Source: JAHBXE01 sp044222195
Lineage (GTDB): Bacteria > Planctomycetota > Phycisphaerae > Phycisphaerales > UBA1924
Length of the DNA: 64,000 nucleotides
Direction: 5' to 3'
Assembly: GCA_044222195.1 (NCBI GenBank)
Contig: JBGANS010000016.1
Span: 1-64,000, forward strand
Made by a program: the position numbers and the translations under genes. The notes under the pieces are model-generated. The model searched no databases. It had not been told where the DNA came from and was given only the letters and a program-made list of their open reading frames with translations. Positions 35,832-44,890 of this stretch are shown here, one piece after another; positions within the stretch are counted from its first letter, which is position 1; every line of letters starts with the position of its first letter.

Positions 35832-35878
35832 CGGGAGAGATCGTAGGTTCTTGGCCGAGGCGGATCGGTTGGCGACCG

Positions 35879-38167
35879 CTACGGGCAGCCGTTGACGTAC
35901 GTGTTCAGGAAGCACTGGAAGTCGTTGGCGGTGAGGGCGGGTGTGCCGGTGGACTGGTCGCAGTTGGCGTAGGGGTCGTTGGCGGCGTACTTGTTGAGGA
36001 AGCATTGGAAGTCGTTGGCGGTGAGGAGGGGGGAAAGGGTGGAGTTGTCGCAGTTGGGGTAGCAGGGGCAGGAGAGGTGGGCGAGGTAGGCGGAGACTTT
36101 GCCGCCGGCTGTGTTGAAGCTACCTCCGACGCTCAGGTCGCCGTTGGGTGAAACGGCCAGCGCGAAGGGGTGGTCATCAAAGGTCTGGCCCATTGACGAC
36201 CAGGTCGAGCCATTCCATCGCGTCAGCAGGAAGTAACCTTCGGGATTCTGGGTCGATCCCGCCGCGACCAAGTCCCCTCCCGGAAGAAGAGCCAGGTCGT
36301 AGGGACTGCTGATGGCGCCCATGCTCGACCAGGCAAAGCCGTTCCACCGGGCAATATTGGCGGCGGGCACGCCACCGGCAGATGAGAAGTATCCGGCCAC
36401 CACCAGATCTCCGCCGGGGAGCACCCGGATCGAACTTACGCCGCTTTCGGGGCCGCCGATACCCGAGCCCAGGGGCCACCACTGCGCACCATCCCAGCGG
36501 GCGATGTTGTTCTGGGGAATCGAGAAGTGACCGCCGACGACGAGATCGCCGGTTTGGAGAAGCGCGAACGAGCTGACGGTTCCAATGGCGCCCGACACCA
36601 TCGGCATCCATGCGGAGCCGTTCCACCGGGCGATGTTGCTGGTGGAGATGGTCCCGGCCACCAAGAAGCGGCCGCCGGCGATGACGTCGCCATTGGGCAT
36701 GACTTGTATTGCGGCGACATACGGGAAGGGACCTCCTGGGACGCCGCTCACGCCCTCGCCGAGCGGGGACCATGTCTGCCCGTCCCAGCGGGCGATGCGA
36801 TTGGCTGGTACTCCGCCGGCTTCGGTAAACTCACCACCCGCGATCAGATGTCCGTTGGGATCTGCCGCGAGGGACCACACAAAAGAGTTGACGCCGGAGC
36901 CCAGGGGTTGCCAGGTCGAGCCGACGCGGCGGGCGATACGGTTTGCCCGAACTCCCCCGATCATCTGGAATCGCCCGGCCGCGATCAGGTCACCGTTGGG
37001 CATGGTGAAGAGCCTGTCAATCCAGCCGAGGGTGCCCGGGCTCAAGGCGGACCACGTCGAACCGTTCCAGCGCGACATCGGATCGATCGCGGTACCGGCG
37101 GCGCCGTCGTAAAAGCCGCCGCCGGTGACGATTTCACCGTTGGGGAGGATCGCAGCCCTTGCGACGCCTGAGTCGGGTCCTGTGCCGAACGCAGCCCAGT
37201 TCGCTCCGTCCCAACGGGCGACGGCGCGGGCGGAGCCGCCGCCCGCGATGGAGAAGCCTCCGAACGCAAGGAGCCCCGCACTCGGGTGAACGGCGATGTC
37301 CCACACACTGCCATTCATGCCGGAGCTCATCGGAGCCCAGGCCGAACCGGTCCAACGGATGATGTTCGCGGCTGGAAATCCCGCGGCGGCCACAAAGTCT
37401 CCACCCACGATGAGTTCGCCGCTGGAGCGGGCGAGGAGGGCCATGACTGAGGCCCTTCCGGGCTGGTGAAAGGGACCAGGGGACGTTCCAAAAACATCCG
37501 AGAGCAGAATGGTCCACGCACCGTCGCGACAACGTGCGACAAAGCCTTTGAACCACTTGGGTCCGTAGAGGTATTGACCGCCCGCAAAGATGTCTCCGTT
37601 ATCCGCCACGGCGAACGCGAAGACCTCAACACTCGGCAGCGCCGGAATCGGGCCGACGGAGGACCAGGTTGCACCATCCCACAGGGCAACTCCGCTGACG
37701 GGGATGCCACCCGCGGCGGTGAAGGATCCGCCAACGAGGAGATAACCGTCTGAAAGTGTGGCGAGCGCTCGCACACTCCCGTTCACCCCGCTGCCGAGGG
37801 GAGACCACGCCGAGCCGTTCCACCGTGCGATGTTGGAAATCGGAGTCGCGCCGGAGGAGTTGAACTGACCGCCGGCGATAATGTCGCCGCCTGGAAGGGT
37901 GGCCAGCGCGTATACCCATCCGTAGTTGACACCGTCGGCGAGCCGGGACCAGGTAGCCCCGTTCCATCTTGCGATGCCGTTGGCGGAGACGCGGCCAGCG
38001 GCGCTAAACATGCCGCCGACGATGACATCGCCTCCGGGAAGGGCGAGAGTTGCGTACACGGAGCCGTTGGTACTGGGAAATCCGGGACCTGGGGACCACT
38101 GGCACTGGGCGTGGGCAAAGGTGGCGATGGCGAGGAAGCAGGAGAAGTAGAGCGCGACACGCGGCAT
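35879..38167 (-). CDS. Secreted beta-propeller-like protein with GC-type dockerin
   Basis: 762 residues: signal peptide (LYFSCFLAIATFAHAQ), then about 13 repeats of roughly 50 residues with the pattern IARWNG-x-x-W-x-x-LG-x-G ... LPxGD-x-I-x-GG-x-F-x-x-AGG, like delta-60/RCC-type propeller blades, then two dockerin repeats (NCDNSTLSPLLTANDFQCF, NCDQSTGTPALTANDFQCF) ending GCP. It is likely held at the surface by its dockerin. The blade sequence is highly uniform, so internal duplication has been recent. It is upstream of the sigma gene on the same strand with 47 bases between them. No enzymatic residue was found. Confidence 0.85.
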   Translation of the reverse strand: MPRVALYFSCFLAIATFAHAQCQWSPGPGFPSTNGSVYATLALPGGDVIVGGMFSAAGRVSANGIARWNGATWSRLADGVNYGWVYALATLPGGDIIAGGQFNSSGATPISNIARWNGSAWSPLGSGVNGSVRALATLSDGYLLVGGSFTAAGGIPVSGVALWDGATWSSVGPIPALPSVEVFAFAVADNGDIFAGGQYLYGPKWFKGFVARCRDGAWTILLSDVFGTSPGPFHQPGRASVMALLARSSGELIVGGDFVAAAGFPAANIIRWTGSAWAPMSSGMNGSVWDIAVHPSAGLLAFGGFSIAGGGSARAVARWDGANWAAFGTGPDSGVARAAILPNGEIVTGGGFYDGAAGTAIDPMSRWNGSTWSALSPGTLGWIDRLFTMPNGDLIAAGRFQMIGGVRANRIARRVGSTWQPLGSGVNSFVWSLAADPNGHLIAGGEFTEAGGVPANRIARWDGQTWSPLGEGVSGVPGGPFPYVAAIQVMPNGDVIAGGRFLVAGTISTSNIARWNGSAWMPMVSGAIGTVSSFALLQTGDLVVGGHFSIPQNNIARWDGAQWWPLGSGIGGPESGVSSIRVLPGGDLVVAGYFSSAGGVPAANIARWNGFAWSSMGAISSPYDLALLPGGDLVAAGSTQNPEGYFLLTRWNGSTWSSMGQTFDDHPFALAVSPNGDLSVGGSFNTAGGKVSAYLAHLSCPCYPNCDNSTLSPLLTANDFQCFLNKYAANDPYANCDQSTGTPALTANDFQCFLNTYVNGCP

Positions 38168-38251
38168 CGTGGGCCTCGTGCGGCATTGTAGTGACTACTC
38201 GGACCGCTGAGATCTAAAGATTTGTTACGACGGGCCGGGAGGCTCAGGCCA

Positions 38252-38410
38252 TCAACCGCCGGTCGGTTCTTTGCCGCGAAGCGTCCAGCGGATCGGGGCC
38301 TTCTGTGCGCGTGGGAGCCTTCTGGCCCAGAGGGCGAACGTGCTCACGATCGTGCCGCGCAGGTCGGCGTGGGAGAAGTCGCAGCCGGTGAACTTGGCGT
38401 GTCGCAGAAA
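38252..38410 (-). pseudogene. Fragment resembling a pentapeptide-repeat protein
   Basis: The minus-strand frame reads AKFTGCDFSHADLRGTIVS and then a basic tail to a stop at 38252. The A-x-F-x-G-C/D-F-S-x-A-D-L-x-G pattern is that of pentapeptide repeats, but only three units remain and no start codon or upstream coding sequence is present; the 91-bp REP array begins directly at its 5' side. It may be the end of a gene broken by the array, or chance. Low confidence. Confidence 0.3.
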
Positions 38411-38612
38411 CACCGCCTGGAAAGGCGGTGCCGCATGACTCAGGACTTGGCACCGGGCTTCTGCCCGGTGTTGGGTGTGACGTTGGTCGCAGTCGCAGAA
38501 ATACCGCCTGGAAAGGCGGTGCCGCATGACTCAGGACGTGGCACCGGGCTTCTGCCCGGTGTTGGGTGTGACGTTGGTCGCGGTCGCGGAAACACCGCCT
38601 GGAAAGGCGGTG
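38411..38612. repeat. REP palindrome array, 91-bp period
   Basis: Two palindromes alternate. A: CACCGCCTGGAAAGGCGGTG at 38411-38430, 38502-38521 (first base T) and 38593-38612. B: CACCGGGCTTCTGCCCGGTG at 38451-38470 and 38542-38561. Each has an 8-base stem and a 4-base loop. A to A and B to B are both exactly 91 bases apart and the DNA between copies is almost identical, so the block is a tandem duplication. It overlaps the 3' end of the transposase gene, as expected for REP sequences mobilised by RAYT enzymes. Confidence 0.9.
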
Positions 38613-39157
38613 CCACGGCCGACCCAAGGCCAGTTGTGCAGTCCTGCGGAGGCGGGGTTGTTCAGGACGTAATGGATATGGTGAGCGAGATCCTGATCGT
38701 CGCGAATCAGGTGGTCGTAGGGCTCCTTCTGCCAGAACTCTCCCTGACCCGTGGTGCCGAGCAACTCGCGGGCCTTCTTGCCGGTGAATCCCTTCCACGA
38801 TTGCAGGATCTTTGAGAGGTCGTGTCCCGTGAATGTGCGCACGACGGCGTGGACGTGGTTCGGCATGATGCACCAGGCGTGAAGCTGGTAGCGCTCGCCG
38901 TCGAAGAACATCATGGCGTCATGAACGAGCTTGGCGATGCGTGGATCGTTCAGGGCGCACGAACCGTGGCCTCGATCGAGCCATTGTTCGACTCGCTCGC
39001 TGTGCAACTCATTGAGGCGGCGCCGTTCGAACTCGGTGAGCGGACGACCCATCTGGTCGGCGCGACGGATGATGTGGTCGCGGGCTTGGGTTGGGGCGGG
39101 TTCGAAGCGGGATTCCACGTTGGGCGTCCCGGACACCGGGCAGAAGCCCGGTGCCAC
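38531..39157 (-). CDS. REP-associated Y1 transposase (RAYT), N-terminally shortened
   Basis: Up to 208 residues from GTG 39157. The core FFDGERYQLHAWCIMPNHVH carries the HUH pair (H-V-H) and HHIHYVLNNPASAGL carries the candidate catalytic Tyr, as in IS200-type transposases that handle REP palindromes. The usual first strand (an FVTWR-like segment) is missing; the N-terminal 15 residues are encoded by the inverted REP at 39134-39153 and the last 25 by the REP array. The gene therefore looks 5'-truncated and may be inactive or may use a later start such as ATG 39052 (MGRPLTEF). Confidence 0.8.
   Translation of the reverse strand: MAPGFCPVSGTPNVESRFEPAPTQARDHIIRRADQMGRPLTEFERRRLNELHSERVEQWLDRGHGSCALNDPRIAKLVHDAMMFFDGERYQLHAWCIMPNHVHAVVRTFTGHDLSKILQSWKGFTGKKARELLGTTGQGEFWQKEPYDHLIRDDQDLAHHIHYVLNNPASAGLHNWPWVGRGTAFPGGVSATATNVTPNTGQKPGATS
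39134..39153. repeat. Inverted REP copy at the other end of the transposase gene
   Basis: CACCGGGCAGAAGCCCGGTG is the exact reverse complement of palindrome B in the array at 38411-38612. It lies between the end of lpd and the transposase gene, so the transposase is bracketed by REP palindromes in opposite orientation. It might also act as a terminator-like hairpin for lpd. Confidence 0.85.
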
Positions 39158-40732
39158 TTAGGTGTGGATCGTCTTGCCCTCGGACGCCAGCGCTGCCTCG
39201 TGCATGGCTTCGTGCATGGTGGGGTGGGCGTGGATGGTGGCGATGATTTCTTCGGTCGTTGCTTCGAGGCGGCGGGCCAACGTCATTTCGCTGATGAGCT
39301 CGGTGGCCTGGTCGCCGAGGATGTGGCAGCCGAGGATTTCGCCGCGGGGCAGGCCCCGGAGGAGCTTGATCATGCCTTCGGTGTGCGCGGCGGCGATGGC
39401 CTTGCCGTGGGAGGAGAAGGGCATCTTGCCGACGGCGTAGTCCTTGTCTTTCTTGAGGCCTTGCGCGATGAGTTGCTGTTCGGTGAAGCCGACGCTGGCG
39501 ACTTGCGGGAGGCAGTAGGTGCAGCCGGGGATGACGGTGTAATCGATGGGGTAGGGCTCGTGGTGCTTGGACTTGTCTTTTTTCCAGGCGATGCGTTCGA
39601 CGCAGACGACGGCTTCTTCCATCGCGACGTGGGCAAGCCACGGGGGGCCGATGACATCGCCGCACGCGTAGAGGCCGTCGATGTTGGTCTTGTAGTCGAT
39701 GGCTTCGGCGCGGGTCTTGCCGGGGATGAAGTCGGTGACGATGTGGTCCTTTTCGATTTTGAGGCCGAGGGAGGCGTCGCAGAGGCCGTCGGTGCGGCCC
39801 TTGACGCCGATGGCGAGGAGGACGCGGTCGGCTTCGAGGGTTTCAGTCTTGCCGGGCGCACTCGCACCGGCGTCGCCCGAAGCGGGCGAAGCCGGTGGCA
39901 CGGGTTTGACGGTGACCTTCACGCCGGTTGCGGTTTTCTCGACGGCGGTGGTGGTCGTCGAGACGCGGATGTCCATGCCGGCTTTCTTGTAGTGCTTGAG
40001 GAGAGCGTCGGAGATGTCCTTGTCTTCGACGGGGAGGATTCGGTCGAGCATTTCGACGACCGTGACCTTGGTGCCCATCGAGTGGTAGAAGTAGGCGAAC
40101 TCCATGCCGATGGCGCCGGCGCCGACGACGATGAGGGTCTTGGGCTGGGTCTTGTTGTACATCGCCTCGCGGGCGCCCCAGATCTTGTCGCCGTCGAACT
40201 TGGCGAAGGGAAGATCGCGGGCCACCGAACCGGTGGCGATGAGGATGTTTTCGCAGGTGATGGTCTCCAGGGCTTTTCCTGGGGTGGCGGGGGCCGAGGT
40301 GAGTTCCTCCTGGACCTTGCACTCCTGAACCTCAATCGAGCACTTGCCCCCCGCCCCCCCACCCTTGCGGCCGGAGGTGATCTTGGCGTTTCCGATGATG
40401 TGAGTGACCTTGTTCTTCTTGAAGAGGAACTCGATGCCCTTATTGAGCTTGTTGGCGACGTCGCGGGAACGGCCGATGACCTTGTCCCAGTCGATGCCGA
40501 TGGTGCCGGAGAGTTTGAGGCCCCAGAAGTCCGCCTTCTGGAGTTTCTCCATGAGTTCGGCGTTTGACAGGAGGGCTTTGCTGGGAATGCAACCCCAGTT
40601 GAGACAGACACCTCCGAGCTTGGCACGCTCGATACAGGCGACGTTCATTCCGAGCTGGGCGGCGCGGATGGCGCCGACGTATCCGGCGGGGCCGCCGCCG
40701 ATGACGACGAGATCGAAGTGACGAGTGGGCAC
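39158..40732 (-). CDS. lpd: Dihydrolipoyl dehydrogenase
   Basis: FAD enzyme that reoxidises dihydrolipoamide in 2-oxoacid dehydrogenase or glycine-cleavage complexes. 524 residues from GTG 40732. FAD-binding GGGPAGYVGAIRAAQ follows the start, the redox disulphide is C43-C48 (GGVCLNWGCIP), the NAD site is VVGAGAIGMEFAYFY and the C-terminal catalytic pair is in HPTMHEAMHEAAL. Two inserts, about 20 residues near 130 (GRKGGGAGGKCSIEV) and a Pro/Ala/Ser run near 300 (VPPASPASGDAGASAPG), lengthen it beyond the usual 470. No E1 or E2 gene is nearby, so the partner complex is unknown. Confidence 0.95.
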   Translation of the reverse strand: MPTRHFDLVVIGGGPAGYVGAIRAAQLGMNVACIERAKLGGVCLNWGCIPSKALLSNAELMEKLQKADFWGLKLSGTIGIDWDKVIGRSRDVANKLNKGIEFLFKKNKVTHIIGNAKITSGRKGGGAGGKCSIEVQECKVQEELTSAPATPGKALETITCENILIATGSVARDLPFAKFDGDKIWGAREAMYNKTQPKTLIVVGAGAIGMEFAYFYHSMGTKVTVVEMLDRILPVEDKDISDALLKHYKKAGMDIRVSTTTTAVEKTATGVKVTVKPVPPASPASGDAGASAPGKTETLEADRVLLAIGVKGRTDGLCDASLGLKIEKDHIVTDFIPGKTRAEAIDYKTNIDGLYACGDVIGPPWLAHVAMEEAVVCVERIAWKKDKSKHHEPYPIDYTVIPGCTYCLPQVASVGFTEQQLIAQGLKKDKDYAVGKMPFSSHGKAIAAAHTEGMIKLLRGLPRGEILGCHILGDQATELISEMTLARRLEATTEEIIATIHAHPTMHEAMHEAALASEGKTIHT

Positions 40733-40949
40733 GCTGGATTTCCTTGAATCGCGGGCTGGCCGCGGGGCGAAGTATAGAAGAAAATCCGGACGGGTCCGAG
40801 AATTTCGAAGTTCGTGGTACACTACGGACAGTGGCAGTCGTTGCCGGGCGGCGTTTGCCGTGTCCGGGCCGCGGATTGAGAGTATTTGAAAGACCATCCA
40901 GACGCGGGTGTGCGCGGTGCGCGCACCGTGTGAGCGGGGAGCGTGGCAG

Positions 40950-43900
40950 ATGAGGTGGTGGGCAGCAGTGATGGTGGGCGCCATGACGGCGGGCGTTCGG
41001 GGGCAGGGAATCGAAGTGCGCGGCGCACGGGCGCCGGAGCATGGGATTGGAGCGACGGCCCGGGCGGGGCTTTCGCTGAAGCGGGGCGATGCCGCGTGGG
41101 GGCGCGCCGCTGTTCGCGGCGTTCCGGCGATGGATGGGACGCTGGTGATTCCCGAGTCTCTGCCGGGGTTCCCGCGGCAACTGGGGGTCCACGCCAGGCC
41201 GCCGGGGGGGCCGATCGGCGCGAAGAAGTCTGTGTCGGTTGAAGGCCGGGAGCTGGTGTGGCGGGCGCGTGTGGATGCGCCCGGGTCGGAGGCGGTGAGG
41301 CTGCATCTCACCGGGTTGAACCTGGGGCCGGGCTCGACGGTTCTGGTCGCCGGGAGCGCCGGGGATGGGTATGTGATTCAGGGGCGCGGGGCGATGGGGC
41401 TGGGGGAAGAGTGGACGCCGGTGCTCGAGGGAGATCGGGCGTATGTGGAATGGCGGGGACCGGTGAGCGCGGGGCTTCCGGGGTTTGTGATTGATGAAGT
41501 GTCGCAGATGGTTCTGCCGCGGCCGGCGGCGGGCGGGGCGGCGGACCTGCTGCCGTGCCAGGTGGATGTGCAGTGCCAGAGCGTGGACGCGACGGCGCGA
41601 GACTCGGTCGGGTGGATGGTGTATTCGACGCCGCAGGGGACGTTCACGTGCTCGGGCGCGCTGCTGAACGACACATCGCCGCAGACAACGCTGGGGTGGT
41701 TCCTGACGTCGAACCTGTGCATCAATACGGCCGCGGCGGCGGCGAGCGTGACGGTGTACTGGTTCTACCAGACGCCGACGTGCAACGGGACGGCGCCGAA
41801 CCCGGGGACGCTGCCGACGTCGCAGGGGGCGACGCTGGTGTACAACTCGGCATCGTCGGATGCGTCGCTGCTGCTCCTGGCGCAGGACCCGGTGCAGGGG
41901 CAGGGGCTGGCGGGGTGGACGGGGGCGGACCCGACGGGGACGCTGACGACGATCCACCATCCGGCGGGCGTGCACAAACATGTGGCGATGGGCAACCTGA
42001 CGACGCAGGGCCCGATCTGCCAGGGGACGCCGGGGTTCTACCAGTTTCATTATGTGACGTACACGCTGGGGGTGACGGAATCGGGCTCGAACGGGGCGCC
42101 GCTGTTCAACTCGTCGTGGCAGGTGGTCGGGCAGCTCTTCGGGGCGTGCGCGGTGCAGGCGCCGGGGTGCAACAACCCGACGCAATGGAACGCGGTGTTC
42201 GGGAAGTTCAGCCGGACGCTGCCGCAGGTGTGCGGGTTTCTCACGGGGACGTACTCACCTTCGCGGGTGTATGTGAACGGCGCGGCGACGGGAGCGGGGA
42301 CGGGGCTCTCGTGGGCGGATGCGTACCCGAGCCTGCAGACGGCGCTGACGGCGGCGTGCCCGCCGCCGGGCGGGATGGAGATCTGGGTCGCCGGCGGCAC
42401 GTACCGGCCGGGGCCCGTGGGTGGGGACCGGGAGAGCACGTTCCTGCTGCACTCGGGGGTGCGGGTGTACGGCGGGTTTGCGGGCACGGAGACGTTGCTC
42501 TCGCAGCGGAACATCGCGGCCAATCCGACGGTGCTGAGCGGCGACCTGAACGGGAACGATGCCCCGAACTTCGCCAATCGCGGCGACAACGCGTATCACG
42601 TGGTCCGGGGGACGGGTGTGAACTCCACGTCGGTGCTGGACGGGTTCACGATCCGCGGGGGAAACGCGTCGGGCCCGGCGACGTACAACGACAAGGGCGG
42701 CGGGATGTATGTGGAGGCGGGCTCGCCGAAGGTGGCCCGGTGCCGGTTTGAGGACAACGAGGCGGACCACGGCGGGGGCGGGATTGCGTACTACATCGGG
42801 AGCACGGCGGATGTTGAACTGTGCGTGTTCAGCGGGAACACGAGCAACTACGGCGGAGGGATCGGGCTGACGACCTCGGGTGGCGCGATCGCCACGAGCG
42901 TGTTCACGGGCAATATTTCGTCGAATGACGGCGCCGCGATCGATGCCTACGAGAGCAGCATTACGGTCACCGGGTGCAACTTTGAACAGAACGATGCGGG
43001 CGTGCGGGGCGGGGCGGTTTCGCTCTTTGCGACGGGGCTTGGCTCGTTCATCGACTGCCGGATGGCGGACAACTATGCGGGCTACGGCGGCGGCGCGGTG
43101 CACGCTCTGGCGAGCGGGATCTCGTTCACGCGGTGCACGGTGGTGAAGAACCAGGCGGCGTTCTTTGGCGGGGGCGTGCTGCACCAGAGCGGGTCGTTTA
43201 CCACGGCGGTGAACTCGCGATTCCTGGGCAACACGGGGAGCCGCGAGGGCGCGGGGATCCACGCCAACGCGGGCACGCTGAGCCTGACGAACTGCGAGAT
43301 CGTGGGAAACTCGACGCCGGACTTCGGCGGCGGGGTGTGGCATAACAAGGGGTGCCAGACGACGATGGTGAACTGCACGGTGGCGGCGAACTCGTCGGGC
43401 ACGGCGGCGGGCGGCGTCGGCTTTGAGGATGGGACGGCGAGCCTGGTGAACTGCGTGCTGTGGGGGAACACGGACCCGAGCGGGAATGGGGAGCTCGCGC
43501 AGCTGCGGGTGTATGCGTCGGCGACGAGCGTGAACTACTCGCTGATCAAGGGGCTGACGGGCTCGCTCGGCGGTGTCGGCAACATCGGGAGCGACCCGCT
43601 GTTTGTGAACCTGCTCGGGACGGATGGGATGGCCGGGACCGACGACGACGATCTGGCCCTCGGGGCTGGTTCGCCGGCGCGGGACTCGGGGAACAACACG
43701 CCGGTGCAGGCGGTCCTGGTCGATCTTCGCGGCAATGCGCGTCGGCAGGAAGACATCTGCATCGTGAACACGGGCTCGGGATCGGCGCCGATCGTGGACA
43801 TGGGCGCGATCGAGGGGGCGACGTGCGCGTGCTATGTCAACTGCGATGCGAGCACCGGCGTTCCGGCGCTGACGTCGAACGACTTCCAGTGTTTCCTGGA

Positions 43901-44015
43901 CAAGTTCGCGGCGGGGGACCCGTACGCGAACTGCGATGCATCGTCGGGAACGCCGACGCTGACGTCGAACGACTTCCAGTGCTTCCTGAACAAGTTCGCG
44001 AGCGGGTGCAGCTGA
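40950..44015 (+). CDS. Secreted protease-like/beta-helix protein with GC-type dockerin
   Basis: 1021 residues from ATG 40950. A short signal peptide precedes an N-terminal beta domain and a lysyl-endopeptidase-like (S1) domain (about 205-410). In that domain the triad is damaged: the His position reads L256 (FLTSNLC instead of the usual LTAHHC) and the Ser position reads N381 (GSNGAP instead of GSSGSP), while Asp304 (SSDASLLLL) and IHHP are kept, so it is probably not an active protease. Next comes a right-handed beta-helix (about 420-930; repeated GGG-x-x, N/C-rich rungs such as CRFEDNEADHGGGG), then two dockerin repeats ending SGCS. Likely an adhesin or surface glycan-binding protein. Confidence 0.85.
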   Translation: MRWWAAVMVGAMTAGVRGQGIEVRGARAPEHGIGATARAGLSLKRGDAAWGRAAVRGVPAMDGTLVIPESLPGFPRQLGVHARPPGGPIGAKKSVSVEGRELVWRARVDAPGSEAVRLHLTGLNLGPGSTVLVAGSAGDGYVIQGRGAMGLGEEWTPVLEGDRAYVEWRGPVSAGLPGFVIDEVSQMVLPRPAAGGAADLLPCQVDVQCQSVDATARDSVGWMVYSTPQGTFTCSGALLNDTSPQTTLGWFLTSNLCINTAAAAASVTVYWFYQTPTCNGTAPNPGTLPTSQGATLVYNSASSDASLLLLAQDPVQGQGLAGWTGADPTGTLTTIHHPAGVHKHVAMGNLTTQGPICQGTPGFYQFHYVTYTLGVTESGSNGAPLFNSSWQVVGQLFGACAVQAPGCNNPTQWNAVFGKFSRTLPQVCGFLTGTYSPSRVYVNGAATGAGTGLSWADAYPSLQTALTAACPPPGGMEIWVAGGTYRPGPVGGDRESTFLLHSGVRVYGGFAGTETLLSQRNIAANPTVLSGDLNGNDAPNFANRGDNAYHVVRGTGVNSTSVLDGFTIRGGNASGPATYNDKGGGMYVEAGSPKVARCRFEDNEADHGGGGIAYYIGSTADVELCVFSGNTSNYGGGIGLTTSGGAIATSVFTGNISSNDGAAIDAYESSITVTGCNFEQNDAGVRGGAVSLFATGLGSFIDCRMADNYAGYGGGAVHALASGISFTRCTVVKNQAAFFGGGVLHQSGSFTTAVNSRFLGNTGSREGAGIHANAGTLSLTNCEIVGNSTPDFGGGVWHNKGCQTTMVNCTVAANSSGTAAGGVGFEDGTASLVNCVLWGNTDPSGNGELAQLRVYASATSVNYSLIKGLTGSLGGVGNIGSDPLFVNLLGTDGMAGTDDDDLALGAGSPARDSGNNTPVQAVLVDLRGNARRQEDICIVNTGSGSAPIVDMGAIEGATCACYVNCDASTGVPALTSNDFQCFLDKFAAGDPYANCDASSGTPTLTSNDFQCFLNKFASGCS

Positions 44016-44137
44016 TGGGGTGTGCCGGGGTGGGCCTGCCGGTCACGGCGCGCTGATCGCGATGCGGCCGCGGTGGTTTCGCGCCGACATCTCAATCAGG
44101 GCGTGGAAAGGGCGGCACGGGCTTGCCCGGGGCGGGG

Positions 44138-44890
44138 TTACGAACATCCCGCGGCGTACTTGTTGATGAAGCACTGAAAGTCGTTGGCGGTCAGCACGGG
44201 CTGCACGGTGCTGCCGTCGCAGTTGGCGGTCGAAGCGCCCGCGGCGTACGCGTTGATGAAGCACTGGAAGTCGTTGGCGGTGAGGACGGGCTGGACGGTG
44301 CTGCCGTCGCAGTTGGCGTAGCAGGCGGAACCGGCGACTTCGATACGGATGGCGCCCTGGCTGCCGGTGGCCCCGAGCGAGAGCACGGTGAAGCTGGCCC
44401 CGCCATCGAAGCTGAACGCGCGGAGGCCGCCGAGGTTGGGGCTGGTGCGCCATGTGCCGTTGGTGTCGCTCTGGCCGCGGGCGTAGACCCAGTAGGTAGT
44501 GCCCGCGACGATGGATGTGCCGGGATTGGCGGAGAACTGAACGGGGACATCGCCGCTGATGAAGCCGGCGGTCTTGCCGAGCACGGCGATGAGGGGGCCG
44601 GGGGAGCCGGCGGCGTCGGCACGGAGCTCGAAGATGTAGGAGTTGGTGGTTCCTTCGAGGTGGTGCATCGCGACGGTGACAGTGGTGACCTGACCGGAGA
44701 GGGCGGGCGTGATGGGGAAGGCGTGGGTCCACCATGTTCCGGGGAACTGGGGGCCGCGGACGAGGAAGCCGTTGCCGGTGAAGGTGCTGCCGGGGCCGAA
44801 GTTGTCGAAGGCGACGTCGGCGTCGGCGCTGGGCGCGCAGACGAGGGCGGTTGAAGCGAGGATCAGCGCGAGGGGGGAGCGGTAACGCAT
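44138..44890 (-). CDS. Secreted GC-type dockerin protein with one beta domain
   Basis: 250 residues from ATG 44890: signal peptide (SPLALILASTALVCAPSADA), a jelly-roll-like domain (FDNFGPGSTFTGNGFLVRGP, TVTVAMHHLEGTTNSYIFEL, TYWVYARGQSDTNGTW), and two dockerin repeats NCDGSTVQPVLTANDFQCFI separated by only 22 residues and ending AAGCS. The two dockerin repeats are almost identical in DNA as well as protein. The middle pattern (choice-of-anchor-like) is common in exported planctomycete proteins. It faces the very large beta-helix gene tail to tail with about 120 bases between. Confidence 0.85.
   Translation of the reverse strand: MRYRSPLALILASTALVCAPSADADVAFDNFGPGSTFTGNGFLVRGPQFPGTWWTHAFPITPALSGQVTTVTVAMHHLEGTTNSYIFELRADAAGSPGPLIAVLGKTAGFISGDVPVQFSANPGTSIVAGTTYWVYARGQSDTNGTWRTSPNLGGLRAFSFDGGASFTVLSLGATGSQGAIRIEVAGSACYANCDGSTVQPVLTANDFQCFINAYAAGASTANCDGSTVQPVLTANDFQCFINKYAAGCS

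Noticed and set aside
38822..40567. 581-residue plus-strand frame opposite lpd and the transposase
   Set aside because: It is the antisense of lpd (CxxxxC, FAD and NAD motifs clear on the minus strand) and shows only Ala/Asp/Gly-rich composition.
42255..43343. 362-residue minus-strand frame opposite the beta-helix protein
   Set aside because: Arg/His/Val-rich antisense frame with no motif; the plus-strand protein has clear beta-helix repeats and a dockerin.
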